NCBI RefSeq assembly: GCF_037975245.1
Contig: NC_092564.1
Coordinates: forward strand, 20,065,984 to 20,127,983
Length of the DNA stretch: 62,000 nt
Source: Apostichopus japonicus
Lineage: Eukaryota > Echinodermata > Holothuroidea > Aspidochirotida > Stichopodidae
Direction: 5' to 3'
Shown here: piece by piece, positions 45,051 through 60,793 of the stretch
Position numbering within the stretch: position 1 is the stretch's first letter
Layout of the letters: each line of letters starts with the position of its first letter
Made by a program: the position numbers and the translations under genes
Notes under the pieces: model-generated
The model's database searches: none
The model's input: the letters and a program-made list of their open reading frames with translations, nothing else
Told to the model about the DNA's origin: nothing

Positions 45051-48000
45051 GTTTCAACCGGAGACCAATTATAACCACAAGACAACCTTTCCCTGAGATT
45101 CAAACTGTTATATGGTGAGGGTAAATTGTTGTAAATTTGCACTAAAAACATATATATATCAACACTACATCAGTGTTTGTCTGACAAACCAACTATGAGC
45201 TATTGATGAATATTCATGACGTATAAACCCTCATCGGCATTTTGAGGCATCATTCATATATGAACTCAGTATAAGTCACGAATAAAAAGCCCCTTAGCAC
45301 TCTTGTCATCCTTCCCTCTTTCTTGCTTACTTTTAAGTCGACTACAAAAACGTCCAAGCAGCTACATATCTATCTATTAAAAATAATGTATTCGCTTCTC
45401 CAGATGCATGACAGCAATGTAGAGATGATAAAACTGCATGTATACATTTTTGTTTTACTGCCTTAAATTCTATATTTACAAGCGCATTTGCACAATTGTG
45501 CATATATCTGGAAGGTCATTTTATACATTTATACAGCACTTGAGAAAATCATTTTAAAAAATGGTAAATAAAATATAGAGATGTATTTTTTTTCAATCCA
45601 AACCATCTATAACATCGGGGTATTATGCACCTGTTCACATCAGAGCACCAAAATAACTTGCAGCGAAATGTACTCAAATTAGTGTTTATGGAAAGCATAA
45701 AGGACAACTGTTTCTATATACCCGAAGAGAAAACCTATCGGGTATTTTGAAGTTATTGACAATTGTTAAGTAATCTTTGTCTGCGCTATGAATTAGTATT
45801 ACATGTCACGTTTCTTGCATGAGAACAATTATTATAATTATGGGAAATTAAAACGACGTGTCATCGGGAGAAAGCAGACTTAAAAATCTTCCTCATTATA
45901 TTTCAAAAGAGTGTTTTGCACAAAACACACGACACGGAGCTTTCTGACAATATAGAAAGAAAGTCTCCCTAACCGCTGCATGAATCCGAAAATTTTATTA
46001 TAATTAACACTCTGTATAGTTTTTTTTCTCATAAAGTTTCTGATAATGTTTCTGATATGTTCCTGATAACGCCACTGGTAACTTTATTTGATTGAAAAAC
46101 AATAATAATAATAAAAGTTTTACAAAAATATAAAAAAATAATAATGGAATAAAACATTGAACTTGAGAACTGAGTTGAATATTGTGATAAAAAATTTATA
46201 TTATTATCATCAGCATTTAAATAAATATTTATAGACGTTGAAATAAAACTTTCAAAATGAACACGGTACCCTACTATATATACAGATCGTCCCGTACACC
46301 TATAGTTTTATCCGTTGCCACAAAAGCTAACACAAACTTTCCAGTGACAAGGTGGTTACAACTCACGCAACTAGTAAACTACATGGTATGATACGGTGTT
46401 ATATTTACTTTGAAGTTACCGAACGTTACATACCGCTCGCTGCATATAGTAACATAAACGTGCATCTCCGATGTGCGTCAATTAATTGCCTCAAATTAAT
46501 AGAGGGATGAATTCTATTATTATCTTTCTCTATGTTAAATTCAGTTAGTGGAAATGTTCTTACTATATATATAGTTCGTATATGTATTATTAAAATGTGT
46601 ATACGTATATGGACGCATGTCGAGATAATGTGTCTAAACAAAATGTCTTTAATCAGCCACAGCTTATATAATTACGTATCGTATCGGGAAAGAGAAGAAT
46701 AAGAAAAACGTCAAAAGTATAGGTTAATATTTAAGCGCGCATTATATTCTATCAGTGATCCTAAATGTATTACTATTGGAACTATTATTGGTGTGGCAAA
46801 TGCTAAAAATTAATAAGATAACTAAATATTAATAAGAATCATAATCATAAAATCGTCACGAAATCAACATAGATTCATTAAATTATTAATAAAAAACATA
46901 AAAAGGGTTACAAATTATATAAGGACGACAATAAAAGTTAAGGCTCAACTTACCGATAAAAAGAATGATGTATTCTCGTGGAGTATCCCGACTCGAAGCG
47001 CCAAAGTATTGATGAGAAGTCAAGTTCAACCGTCCCGTTCAAGCATTTTTAAGCTAACAGTATCCCAAGTGTCCAAGAAATGTAGTGACGTCATCAAACA
47101 AGGTTCCCAGGAACTTCCGTAATTGTATGTAAATGCCTTCAAATCTAGTATTTATCTAGATAAGTGAGTTTATTGACGATAAAGTTAAAAAGCTTTTCAA
47201 TGATGATATCATTTCAGTTCTGTTATTTTTTTCCTAACCATTTTTTCTCCTTGTTTTTTTCCCCTCTCTCTCTCTTTTTCCGTTAAATCGACTTCTGTAA
47301 GGTAAAAATAATTAATAAATTTCACAAAATGAACAGATTTTTTTTTTCGCGAAGGATAAGAAGCCAAAGTAATTATATAATTTTGTAAAATTTGCTTGTT
47401 TTCTTCTAGTAGTTATAAATGACGAGGCAAAATATATCCCTCAATTTATTCTAAGAATGTTTTTTTATTTTATTTTATATACTGCTTTCATGGATTATAA
47501 CTCCCAAAACACAAATCCACGTTAACTCACTATAGTGACGTACGCAAAACATCAGCACCAATCACATGTCGCGAAATGGAATATTGATTTGATTTGTCTG
47601 TTGAAGAGCAGAAATAAAACGGTTTTAAGGAGAATTATCTTGTCTTGGATATCCGAATCAACAGCTCGACTGACTGAATCCGGTCGCGCTAGGGACGTTA
47701 ACGGACTGCGTCTGGAACAAAACTGGTGGCGCAATTCTCCTGTAAGCCGAAGAGCTATATCTCTATATACTGCTCTGGTAGGCCGTAAGACAAGGATCGA
47801 TTCTGTTCACTAATTACAATCAGGAAATTCTTTAAACTCCCTCACAGTTTGGATAAATTCAATGATTGACATAAAAAGCAACTTCATGCATGTTGACAAT
47901 CATTTTTCGTGAGCGTTTGTACACATTGTGATACTGAAAAGACCTGATTATCTTGTAAAGATATATCGATGCTTAAATCCTCTTTTTTTCCCCGTTTACC

Positions 48001-48254
48001 TTCTGTCATACCTCACGACTTGGTTTAAGATATTGTTTGTAGCAGTTACACTAATTAAAAACAAACAATCGTATTCTCTTTCATCCATTACAGCTTGTAC
48101 CATTACGTTTTCTTTTGCAGTAGTGGAGAAGTTATACATTTGTGACGTATTGTTTCTCCGTCGAGTCAACTTCGAAGGCCGTTTAAAAGTATATAGGATT
48201 GTAAAGTAGCTGCATGGTTGTGTTGTTAGCATAATACTCAGATGCATGCAAATG

Positions 48255-48425
48255 GCAGGGAAAGAGAGGATGAAAACAGAGGGGAGGGGTGGGGAGAGGA
48301 AGGGAGGGGAAAGGAGGGGAAGGGAAGGGAAGGGGAGGGGTGGGATGGGAGTGGAGAGGACGGGAGAGGAGGGTAGAGGAGGGGAGATGAGAGAATGAAA
48401 GGGGAGAGGAGGAAGACGGGCGGCA
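48255..48425. repeat. Polypurine tract, GGGGA-rich
   Basis: About 170 bases of almost pure purine on the plus strand (GGGAGGGGA-type units). The Pro/Ser/Leu-rich frames on the minus strand, one of 194 codons, are products of this composition. Confidence 0.9.
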
Positions 48426-52203
<3,778 letters not shown>

Positions 52204-55200
52204 CGATAATGAAAGTAGCAGCTTAAGATGTTTTCCGGAAGGAAGGATGATATGTCACGTCCCTTCCACCCCACCCCCCACCACCCTCCCCTCACCCAAA
52301 TGGAAAAAAAAGTACCGCTATGTTATATCATTGTACCGTTAATTCTGTCATACAACTTCAGAAACATTTCCAATCACAAACACCAACACGTATGTTATGT
52401 TTCTATTGATTGCTTTATCGATCCTCTATATCTTTATAATCATCGCGTAAACATTTAAAATAAATAAAAACACGAATATCTCGTCGAATAGTCGTTCGTT
52501 GACAAATCCAGTTTCCTAACCGTACTATTATATGCTGCCATATATCGAAAGATTAAACTTCCATCAAATCCCAAAACACACACAAGAATGTCAATCGCAG
52601 TAGCTGGTTCTTAGGCTTGTTTGACTAAATTGAACAATTTCTCTAATGGCTGTCTCGAGGCTATGTTACTATGTTGCTAGTGGGTCTTATTTATATAATC
52701 AAAGATGTTAACATGTGTATAGGGCCTATACCTGATGAGCTAGCGGAAGCATACACTTCCCCTGTTACTGGTCACGTGACAATTATAGTTCCCAATTATC
52801 CCAGTTTTGTCACATCCGTTCCTCTTTTGGGATAAATCGGGATTTACATGTTCTCTTTCTTACTTTCCTTTTTTGTTGTTTTTGGTTGGTGTAACTCTCA
52901 CAAGTGTCAACTCAATTTTCCATCTTATACGGAAATTAGATCATACAGAGAAAATATCTAATTAAAGAACCCCTTTTGGATGTATATCCAATGGCTTTAT
53001 AAACTAACAAAACAAAGAACTTTATGCATTTAGCAAGCGTATAACTGTTAAACATCGAATGTAATCAAGGGCAAATTCTCCCTAAGCTGCAAATATCAGT
53101 CCATCCATCCATCCATCCATCCATCCATCCTTCCTGTTTTTACTACATGGTAAAACTAACACAGATGATAGAGAAGTATATATAGAGCATAGCAGTTCTC
53201 AATATGAAACTTGCAGTGCTGCCGCTACCGTGAGGGTGAGGGGCGCCATTCCGTAATGTCACTATGAACTACTATATTTTTTATTTATTGTTTTTGTCGC
53301 TGGAATTTGTTTACTCTATTACTCACCAATCCCCTCAACCACACCACACGCCCTTGTTACACCTACCTATTCCATACTTGAAGAAAAGAAACATGATTTT
53401 ACAATTGAAATCATATTAATACCAAATTCGATGAACTGTGAATGTATGTTATAGTGTTCTGTTAAAATAAGTAACACGTGTGTTCATAAAACGTGTTTGC
53501 AAAGAAAAAACAATTCCGACAATTTTCAACCAGCTGAGACTATTATTTATATACTGTAATGTTATGTCCCGCTTCAGAGCACTCGTATTGTCAGTATGAG
53601 CAGTATGAATATCATGTTTCTATCAGATCAAGGTTAGGAACTGTTTGTACTGACAGTACCAGTGCTTTGAGAGCATGACATTGGAGTACAGTTTAGAGAG
53701 GTATTAGCATTAGAAAATTGTCCCAACTGGCTGAATGTCCATAAGCAGGTATGCATATTAGTGGCTTGGATCATTCTTTCATGCACCCCTCACCCTACCC
53801 CACTCCCCCACTTATATTTTCTCTCAGTGCATACGTGTTGATAGTTCACTCTTTGTCTATCTCTTTTGCATATATCCGTGAAACTTTTTTTAACCATATA
53901 TGGAATTAATAAATTGAACTTTTCTTCTTAAGAAACCCTTCACGTGTAAATCGATTACTCAATATGCAGGCAAGGCAAACCAATACATCGTTCACCCTTC
54001 AGTGTGAATTATAAACACCACCTGGGGTAACCACGCGAACTTCATGGGTAAAAATGGGGTTGTTTTTGTTCTTCTTTTTCTTGTGAAGAATGGATTTTGC
54101 AAAGATGTATGTATGCGTGTATGTATGAACGTGTGCGTGCGTGTATGCGTGTGTTTGTTTTTCTATCTGACCGAGGACTTGAACAAAAGAATTCCAGGTC
54201 CTCGGTTGTGATTTCTAATGAATCACCACGTCCTCGGAAGAATTTCTATTGTATGGGGTATTTCTAAGGTTAGGGTACATGGAATTGAACAATGGAAAAT
54301 ACAATGGGGCCCTCGGTTGGAATGTAAAACCAACATGTATGTATGTGTGAATGTGTGGGTGTATGTATACGTATAGTATTATGATACTTTGATTCCTTGC
54401 AACATATTAAGTGATTTTCTCATCCTGTGGGAAGGAGGAGCAGACGTGAAATCCGTTCTTTGTAATTAGACTAATATTCAAAATTGTAGATACAACGTTT
54501 CTCGATGCAATTTTGTGGGAGTTCATCGCCCCAACAGACTCCCCTGCGACTGTTGCATGGGCTTTATATGAAACATTACAGGGTGATGTTACTCTGGTAC
54601 ATCGCTGTAAATTGCAAGACATTATAGAATCATAAAATAATAAAGACAAGTCCAACGATGTTTAACCATAGACTACTCAGCATTAAAAGTCTTTACCTTA
54701 GTTAGATGATATGGCGTTTCAAAACCGTGCATGTCTTCTAAAAGTTTCAAAATGATAATATATCTTCATATATAAGTGATATGAAGCAACATGTGATAAT
54801 CCTCTATAGGATACGTGTTAATTAAAGTATACTTTTGAAAACGACACGTTTTCTTTATATTACGTTTCAGTGTTAAATTGCAATTACAATTAGACATTTC
54901 ACACTCATGCGTGCAATGTTCGACTTTTATATCAAATGGTTAATGCCATGGTTTGATATCCGAATGCCTGCTGGTTTAACTGGGGATTACCTGTACGGAT
55001 CATAACAGTAATGTAATAAAGTATATCTATAGGGATAAATTTGTCACAGTGGAACGAAATCGTTAATTACTTTAACTCATTAGTGATAATTAAGTTAAAA
55101 ACAAACGAAAAGGGGAAAATGACAAGGATGATGTCATTGACTGATAGATCGGAATCATATGCTTCAATATGGGTCAATAATCGATACATTTGTTAATATT

Positions 55201-55302
55201 GCTGCAAAGATATAGTCACAATTTGATGTTTTTAAAGTATTCCATTTTTATGACATCTTGCCTCAGTCATTTCTGATACTGGTGAGATCTATATCTTTAT
55301 AT
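52204..55302. other. Non-coding
   Basis: No supported gene. It includes a (CATC)n run at 53100-53130 and TATG/TGTG-rich stretches at 54105-54150 and 54336-54372, with CCTCGG-containing repeats between them. Confidence 0.45.
53100..53130. repeat. (CATC)n microsatellite
   Basis: About seven uninterrupted tetranucleotide units. Confidence 0.9.
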
Positions 55303-55331
55303 ATGTATACACACATATATATATACACACG

Positions 55332-55413
<82 letters not shown>
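55303..55413. repeat. (TA)n / (CA)n compound microsatellite
   Basis: TATACACA units, then CACACA, then a long TA tract. Confidence 0.9.
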
Positions 55414-55414
<1 letters not shown>

Positions 55415-55682
55415 ATATAGATTTCAGATGTGATGAATAAATCCCATCAGAATTAGAAATGGGAATAATTTCAAGAAATATCCATTAGTAGTTGGCAAAA
55501 GAAACTATCATTCCTTGGGGCTTTGGACGTCTGCTCCGCTTAGAAACGAAATTCAACTGCCGTGAACTACGGGATATCGTTTCGTGAACGCATGATGCCG
55601 TGACTTTCTGCGTGAGTTAGAAATATAACATCACTCTTTATATTTTGACAGACTGAAAAGTCACTCTTCTATTAAAGCTTCT

Positions 55683-56105
55683 TTTAAATCGAAACTAAGT
55701 GCCCGATCTAACTAGATAAAGGAAAAATAAAAAATGTTTCATTGAAATATGCGGAAAATTTTTGGATTAATTTGCGGGGTACTTACATTGTCTTGTTTAA
55801 AGTTGAAGGGCTTCGACGCTCCGATCCTACCCTAAAACGAAAACAGAAAAACATTTGCAGTGAGAGGAAGGATGACAGAAGATGATGAAAGGGTGGCGTG
55901 AGATAAACAGGACTCCATGAATACCAAATCATAGTCAGAAATATAACATAATTGCCTTCTGATTGAAAATCCAATCTAATTTTGAATTTAACGGTTTTAA
56001 ACTAAGTGACCATTCTAACTAGATTACCCAAAAAAATATTTGGTTAAAATATGTGGATTTTTTTTCGGAGTGGGGGGGGGCTTATTTTGGTACTTACATG
56101 ATCTT
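55683..56105. repeat. Imperfect direct duplication, offset about 300 bp
   Basis: 55683-55795 and about 55985-56103 share AACTAAGTG, TCTAACTAGAT, AAATATG, TGGATT and GGTACTTACAT with several differences. The purine satellite starts just after the second copy. Confidence 0.65.
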
Positions 56106-56110
56106 TTATA

Positions 56111-57112
56111 AGAGAGGAGAGGAGAGGAGAGGAGAGGAGAGGAGAGGAGAGGAGAGGAGAGGAGAGGAGAGGAGAGGAGAGGAGAGGAGAGGAGAGGAGA
56201 GGAGAGGAGAGGAGAGGAGAGGAGAGGAGAGGAGAGGAGAGGAGAGGAGAGGAGAGGAGAGGAGAGGAGAGGAGAGGAGAGGAGAGGAGAGGAGAGGAGA
56301 GGAGAGGAGAGGAGAGGAGAGGAGAGGAGAGGAGAGGAGAGGAGAGGAGAGGAGAGGAGAGGAGAGGAGAGGAGAGGAGAGGAGAGGAGAGGAGAGGAGA
56401 GGAGAGGAGAGGAGAGGAGAGGAGAGGAGAGGAGAGGAGAGGAGAGGAGAGGAGAGGAGAGGAGAGGAGAGGAGAGGAGAGGAGAGGAGAGGAGAGGAGA
56501 GGAGAGGAGAGGAGAGGAGAGGAGAGGAGAGGAGAGGAGAGGAGAGGAGAGGAGAGGAGAGGAGAGGAGAGGAGAGGAGAGGAGAGGAGAGGAGAGGAGA
56601 GGAGAGGAGAGGAGAGGAGAGGAGAGGAGAGGAGAGGAGAGGAGAGGAGAGGAGAGGAGAGGAGAGGAGAGGAGAGGAGAGGAGAGGAGAGGAGAGGAGA
56701 GGAGAGGAGAGGAGAGGAGAGGAGAGGAGAGGAGAGGAGAGGAGGAGAGGAGAGGAGGAGAGAGGAGAGGAGAGGAGGAGAGGAGGAGAGGAGGAGAGGA
56801 GGAGAGGAGGAGAGGAGGAGAGGAGGAGAGGAGGAGAGGAGGAGAGGAGGAGAGGAGGAGAGGAGGAGAGGAGGAGAGGAGGAGAGGAGGAGAGGAGGAG
56901 AGGAGGAGAGGAGGAGAGGAGGAGAGGAGGAGAGGAGGAGAGGAGGAGAGGAGGAGAGGAGGAGAGGAGGAGAGGAGGAGAGGAGGAGAGGAGGAGAGGA
57001 GGAGAGGAGGAGAGGAGGAGAGGAGGAGAGGAGGAGAGGAGGAGAGGAGGAGAGGAGGAGAGGAGGAGAGGAGGAGAGGAGGAGAGGAGGAGAGGAGGAG
57101 AGGAGGAGAGGG
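56111..57112. repeat. 1 kb polypurine satellite: (GGAGA)n then (GGAGAGGA)n
   Basis: About 630 bp of perfect 5-mer GGAGA switches near 56743 to about 370 bp of perfect 8-mer GGAGAGGA, with a short mixed junction at 56743-56775. One strand is entirely purine. The 356-codon frame through it (Gly/Glu/Arg repeats) is a result of the repeat and is not supported as a protein. Confidence 0.97.
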
Positions 57113-57285
57113 TTATATGTTAGTCATCCCTATCATGAATTTGCAGCACATGAGCTTGAGATGGTGCCAAGGCGTTATATCTACACGTGAAACAAATCAG
57201 AGCGATTGCCTAAACCTGTCTGTAAAACTGTTTCATTGCCTTATATAGTATGATACGGAAGGTTGAAGTGCTGCCCCCTGTCAGC

Positions 57286-57425
57286 CGATACTCATAGCTG
57301 GTACAGCAACTATACTGTTCATGTCCCACAACTGTGCATCAGTAATTACTACTTTGTGTTCGTAACACGGTAACATGTGTTACAGGACATGAACAGTATA
57401 ATTACTGTACCAGCTAGGAGTATCG
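57286..57425. repeat. Inverted repeat with about 41-bp arms
   Basis: 57286-57326 is mirrored by 57385-57425 (CGATACTCATAGCTGGTACA against its complement, then GTTCATGTCC), with two or three mismatches and small indels. It may be a small foldback element. I see no target duplication. Confidence 0.8.
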
Positions 57426-57715
57426 GGTACCCATGTAGGATTGGAGTTCCAGTGTTCGTTGTGTTGACCATGGATATGTGGCAACAAATTAATTCATCAG
57501 TTGTCCAACGGTACCTTTTGTCTACATACTGAATATAGTAACTACTGTGTGGAAACACGCGGCCGTTACAAACATAGTGTAATGGCGTGTCGTAATTAAA
57601 TAATGATATATTGTTCGGGTAATTTTCTTATTTTTTAATGACACGAAGCAAACATTTACTGGACGGGAGATTATTATAAATTTACAACACAAAAGTACAA
57701 AATAATCCAGTAACG

Positions 57716-58088
57716 CAAGGGCGTAGGAACCGGGGGCTGGGGGCGCCAGCCCCCAGTGAAAAATATGGTGGGGCGGAAGTATCATTCCGCCCCCCCCCCC
57801 CGCTTCGCAAGTCAGAAAACCCCTTTTTCATTTCCAAATGAGAAAAAAAATCTCATTTGGAGCACCAAATTGCATCTAAGGCCAGGTGAAAATGCAAAAT
57901 TATTTACAAAATGGAGTGGGTGTTGAAGTGTGCTATATTGCACCAGATTGCATCTGAGGCCACCTGGAAATGCAAAAAAATTCCTAAGGGGAGGGGGAAC
58001 CCCCTCCCCTTTAGACCCCTCCCCCAGGCCGGCCATCAGTCTTCAGCCCCCCCCCCCCCGCACTCAAAAGTACTTTCCTACGTCACTG
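57716..58088 (+). mobile_element. hAT-type MITE, copy 3
   Basis: Element of 373 bp from CAAGGGCGTAGGAACC to CCTACGTCACTG, flanked by an exact 8-bp duplication CAGTAACG (57708-57715 and 58089-58096). It is closely similar to copy 2, with the same G/C runs and interior. It lies about 750 bp upstream of the UBE2Z start codon. Confidence 0.92.
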
Positions 58089-58096
58089 CAGTAACG

Positions 58097-58845
58097 TAAT
58101 TCTATTAACATAGAAAAAACATTAATTTTCTTGGGGTTTTTTTGGGCGCTGAATTATAAATCTGCGCTCTAAAATATAGGCCGTGTGGTGTGATCAATAA
58201 AGAGTCGCGTTGTAAAATAACCAACATTATCCATATCGGAAATCAACGTGCAAGCGGTCCACACCTTCACGGTTTCATAAAAAAAAAGCTATGATTGGGC
58301 TATGCAAAACATGTGACTGAAAGCTGACGGTTTGTATCAAGGTGGATGACAACGCAACAAAATTTGCAACGTAACTCACAGGGGAGGTATCTGACATATC
58401 AATTCTACGGCTTCCATCTCGTTTTGGTAATCATTTGGCAATAGGGATTCCCCTATTACTATTGCGCAACGTTTGTTGGGAATTCCCCAGATCTTCCATT
58501 TGTTTTGCGTGGAATAAATCAGGTATAGATATATAGATGGTTTGAAACTCTGTAGTTAAACCATGAATAATTGTTATTTTCTTATTGCTATATGTTTAAA
58601 ATTTAACAGAGTATTCTATATTTTGATCTTTAATGGATATTAGGTGCTATCAAAGACGATAATCTAAGTTGTGGCATTGTGGATGTTACAAACTACCTTT
58701 TTTACAATGGTCTAGTCTACATTTCGACAGATTGTTGTTCACTTGAACATTGATACCCTACATCAAACACTACAATTGCATTCTTTCAGACCTGTGCATT
58801 CATCATCCGAAATAACTCTAATAATATCCAGAGTAGCGAAACACG
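58097..58845 (+). promoter_or_regulatory. Upstream region and 5' UTR of the UBE2Z-like gene
   Basis: No protein gene here. The transcription start must lie in or upstream of this stretch if the ATG at 58846 is correct. I see no clear TATA box, and the exact start cannot be placed. Confidence 0.35.
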
Positions 58846-58991
58846 ATGGCCACTGCTCCAGGTTACGATGCGGATCCGATGGTCAGTGTACTAGCAGAAC
58901 AAATAGAGCAATTTGGGACATGGGATCCGGAACTAAGTGTAGACTGGGTCTCCCAAAACTTGGAAGATATCACAAAACGTCGTATTAAACA
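58846..58991 (+). CDS. UBE2Z: UBE2Z-like E2 enzyme, coding exon 1
   Basis: Encodes 48 residues plus two bases of a split codon. The context is ACGATGG, with no in-frame alternative upstream that looks better. The exon ends at a consensus donor GTGAGT (58992). The segment TWDPELSVDW followed by RRIK matches the WDP...SDW...RIKRD region just before the UBC fold of vertebrate UBE2Z. The N-terminus is much shorter than the long Gly/Ala/Pro-rich one of mammals. UBE2Z (USE1) takes ubiquitin or FAT10 from UBA6, by family knowledge. Confidence 0.82.
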
Positions 58992-59109
58992 GTGAGTAGG
59001 TAACATTGTGAGCGATGCCGTGTAAAAAAGCATAGGCCTAGATCGGAGCTTGCAGTGTTGTGATTGAATTGTACCTATATATCTCATACATTTTGTTAGT
59101 ATTAATATC

Positions 59110-59580
59110 ATGCACTATGTAAGCTGTAGGCTTTATAAGCAGTTGGTTAGGCCTCATCTGGAGTATGCTGTGCAGGCTTGGAACCTATAGTTTGCTAAGG
59201 ATATAAGGAAATACTCAAGAGTGTTCAGAGGAGGGCTACTAGGATGATTAGTTCTTTAAAGAGTGTTCCTTATTATAGGCGGTTACAACTGTTGAATCTC
59301 ACCACACTGGAGCTTAGGAGGTTATACGTGAGGACTTGATTCAGGTTTTCAAGATTGTGTATGGTTTTGACAATTAATCCTTCACTGACTATTTCATGTT
59401 TTCTAATAGTAGTTGTATCAGAGGTCATTGTCTTAAACTCCAAAAGTCACAAATTAGGATTAATATTCGGCAAAACTTTTTTCCTAATAGGGTTGTGAAT
59501 GAGTGGAACGGTTTGCCTGAGAAAGTTGTACTTACAAGTCGTGTGAATGGGTTTAAGAATGCCCTGGACAAGCACTTTAA
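59110..59580 (+). pseudogene. CR1-like LINE, C-terminal end of ORF2
   Basis: Translation across frameshifts gives LYKQLVRPHLEYAVQAWN, then a basic YSRVFRG-like stretch, then SCIRGHCLKLQKSQIRI and FFPNRVVNEWNGLPEKVV, ending near FKNALDKHF. These are hallmarks of the C-terminus of CR1-like non-LTR retrotransposon proteins. Stops and frameshifts make it dead. The frame at 59396-59716 is this tail running into the MITE. Confidence 0.85.
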
Positions 59581-59921
59581 AGGCATCGAAGACTCGCCCA
59601 AAACCGCGGGCCGCGCTCTGAAAAAGTTAAATTTCTGTTTGCAAGTGAAGTTTTCTTCTTGTCGCTACAAAATGCAGACAGTCATGAAACGTGATACCTT
59701 GTTAGCTTTTATCTAAACCTGAGATGTCCACGCTGCTATGTACACTATGTTGTGGGTATTGGCCGTAGCTGTATGTTTTGACTGTACACTAGTGTCTAAT
59801 TACCGACGGTAGCATGCATGCAGGATTGATGGTGGTGTCTAACACTTCTGTTACACCTCATTCGAAACTAGGTCAGATTACCGGCATAAGACGTTTCTTT
59901 GTGCTCAAGTCTTCATACCCT
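59581..59921 (+). mobile_element. TTAA-flanked MITE, copy D (full length)
   Basis: Element of 341 bp with exact TTAA flanks (59577-59580 and 59922-59925). Terminal repeats are AGGCATCGAAGACTCG and the complement AGGGTATGAAGACTTGAG. It is inserted into the end of the CR1-like ORF, after ...DKHF. It is the best copy for defining the family's ends. Confidence 0.88.
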
Positions 59922-59925
59922 TTAA

Positions 59926-59999
59926 GCATTGTAATCGGGTCTGAGTGTTTGTGTCTTCAGTTTTTTTTTCTCTCCTAAAATAAACTAAACTAAACTACC
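59926..59999 (+). mobile_element. CR1-like LINE 3' tail
   Basis: The sequence after the MITE continues the LINE and ends in a short tandem tail, TAAAATAAACTAAACTAAAC. Simple-repeat tails of this kind are usual for CR1-like elements. Confidence 0.6.
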
Positions 60000-60726
60000 A
60001 GTGCAGAGATTCCCACAAGATTTCAAACATATGTTTCTTGATTACCAGCTCAGATGCCATCTTATCATGTATGTGTCATCACTTAGATCTTCCATGTGAG
60101 CTTCATTTTGTTGTCATTCATGCCAGTAGCCACTCAAAGTCTAAATTAGATACTGACATACTCTGGTTAGTTGGTCTTTATTGTTTCCATTGATAATTAG
60201 TTACCTTTTAACTTTGTGACGCAAAGCTCTATTTACCTACCTATGCATAAACAAATTTGACTTGGAATTTGTAAGTATGCTAAAAAAAGACCGAACTCGG
60301 TATTGACAAATAGCAAACCTTTATAGATTTCAATTATTACAGCTTACAGATTTTGACTCAAGTAATTGCAGATAATTACATCCAGAAAATTAGTTAATTT
60401 AGTATATATCTTCAGAAATGAGAGTAACTTTTACCCTTTAAGATTTTTACATGCAAAAAAACGGAAAACACAGATTTTGAAACAGTATTAAACCAACTAC
60501 AATAACTGTAAAGGTTTTCATCATTTTTACTAAACTACAACAAAATATCTTGTTTGTAAGATTTACAATAAGAATTATCTAAGGTTGTCACATTTGTGCA
60601 TACAATTATTAAACTTGGGGTAATGGAATTGTACTTGCAGTCAATGTGACAATATGATAAACATTTTTTATGCGTTTGTGCTGGTAGTGTCTTATATCAT
60701 TGTTTCAACCAATTTTCCTAATGCAG

Positions 60727-60793
60727 AGATGTGTACGATACGAAATTCCCAAGTGGCTGCTATGTTGAACCAGATAGTACCAACTATACGTTA
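60727..60793 (+). CDS. UBE2Z: UBE2Z-like E2 enzyme, coding exon 2
   Basis: A 67-base exon following TTTTCCTAATGCAG and ending at the donor GTAAGT (60794). It encodes the first strand of the UBC fold: QDVYDTKFPSGCYVEP then DSTNYTL, aligning with the RDIMSIYKEPPPGMFVVPD region of the vertebrate protein at equal spacing. The exon ends in phase 0. It is too short to show up as a separate open reading frame. Confidence 0.85.

Larger units (their letters stand above)
42961..48249. other. Non-coding
   Basis: No supported gene. Notable items are three ACATCTCCCTGATG units at 44095-44285, TA tracts, and a candidate splice donor on the minus strand at 46953. The frame at 47535-47813 has no recognisable domain. 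Confidence 0.45.
58992..60726 (+). other. UBE2Z intron 1
   Basis: Intron bounded by GTGAGT and TTTTCCTAATGCAG. Splicing joins CA to A, giving a Gln codon in the RIKQD motif, where the vertebrate sequence has RIKRD. The intron contains the CR1-like LINE tail and a TTAA MITE. Confidence 0.78.

Noticed and set aside
52733-52760. CTGATGAG near 52735 as another hammerhead
   Set aside because: No GAAA with a pairing stem II follows (GGAAGC appears in its place), and no stem I or III can be formed.
56053-57123. 356-codon open frame of Gly/Glu/Arg repeats
   Set aside because: It is entirely the purine satellite. A frame with no stops is expected from the unit sequence, and there is no gene structure around it.
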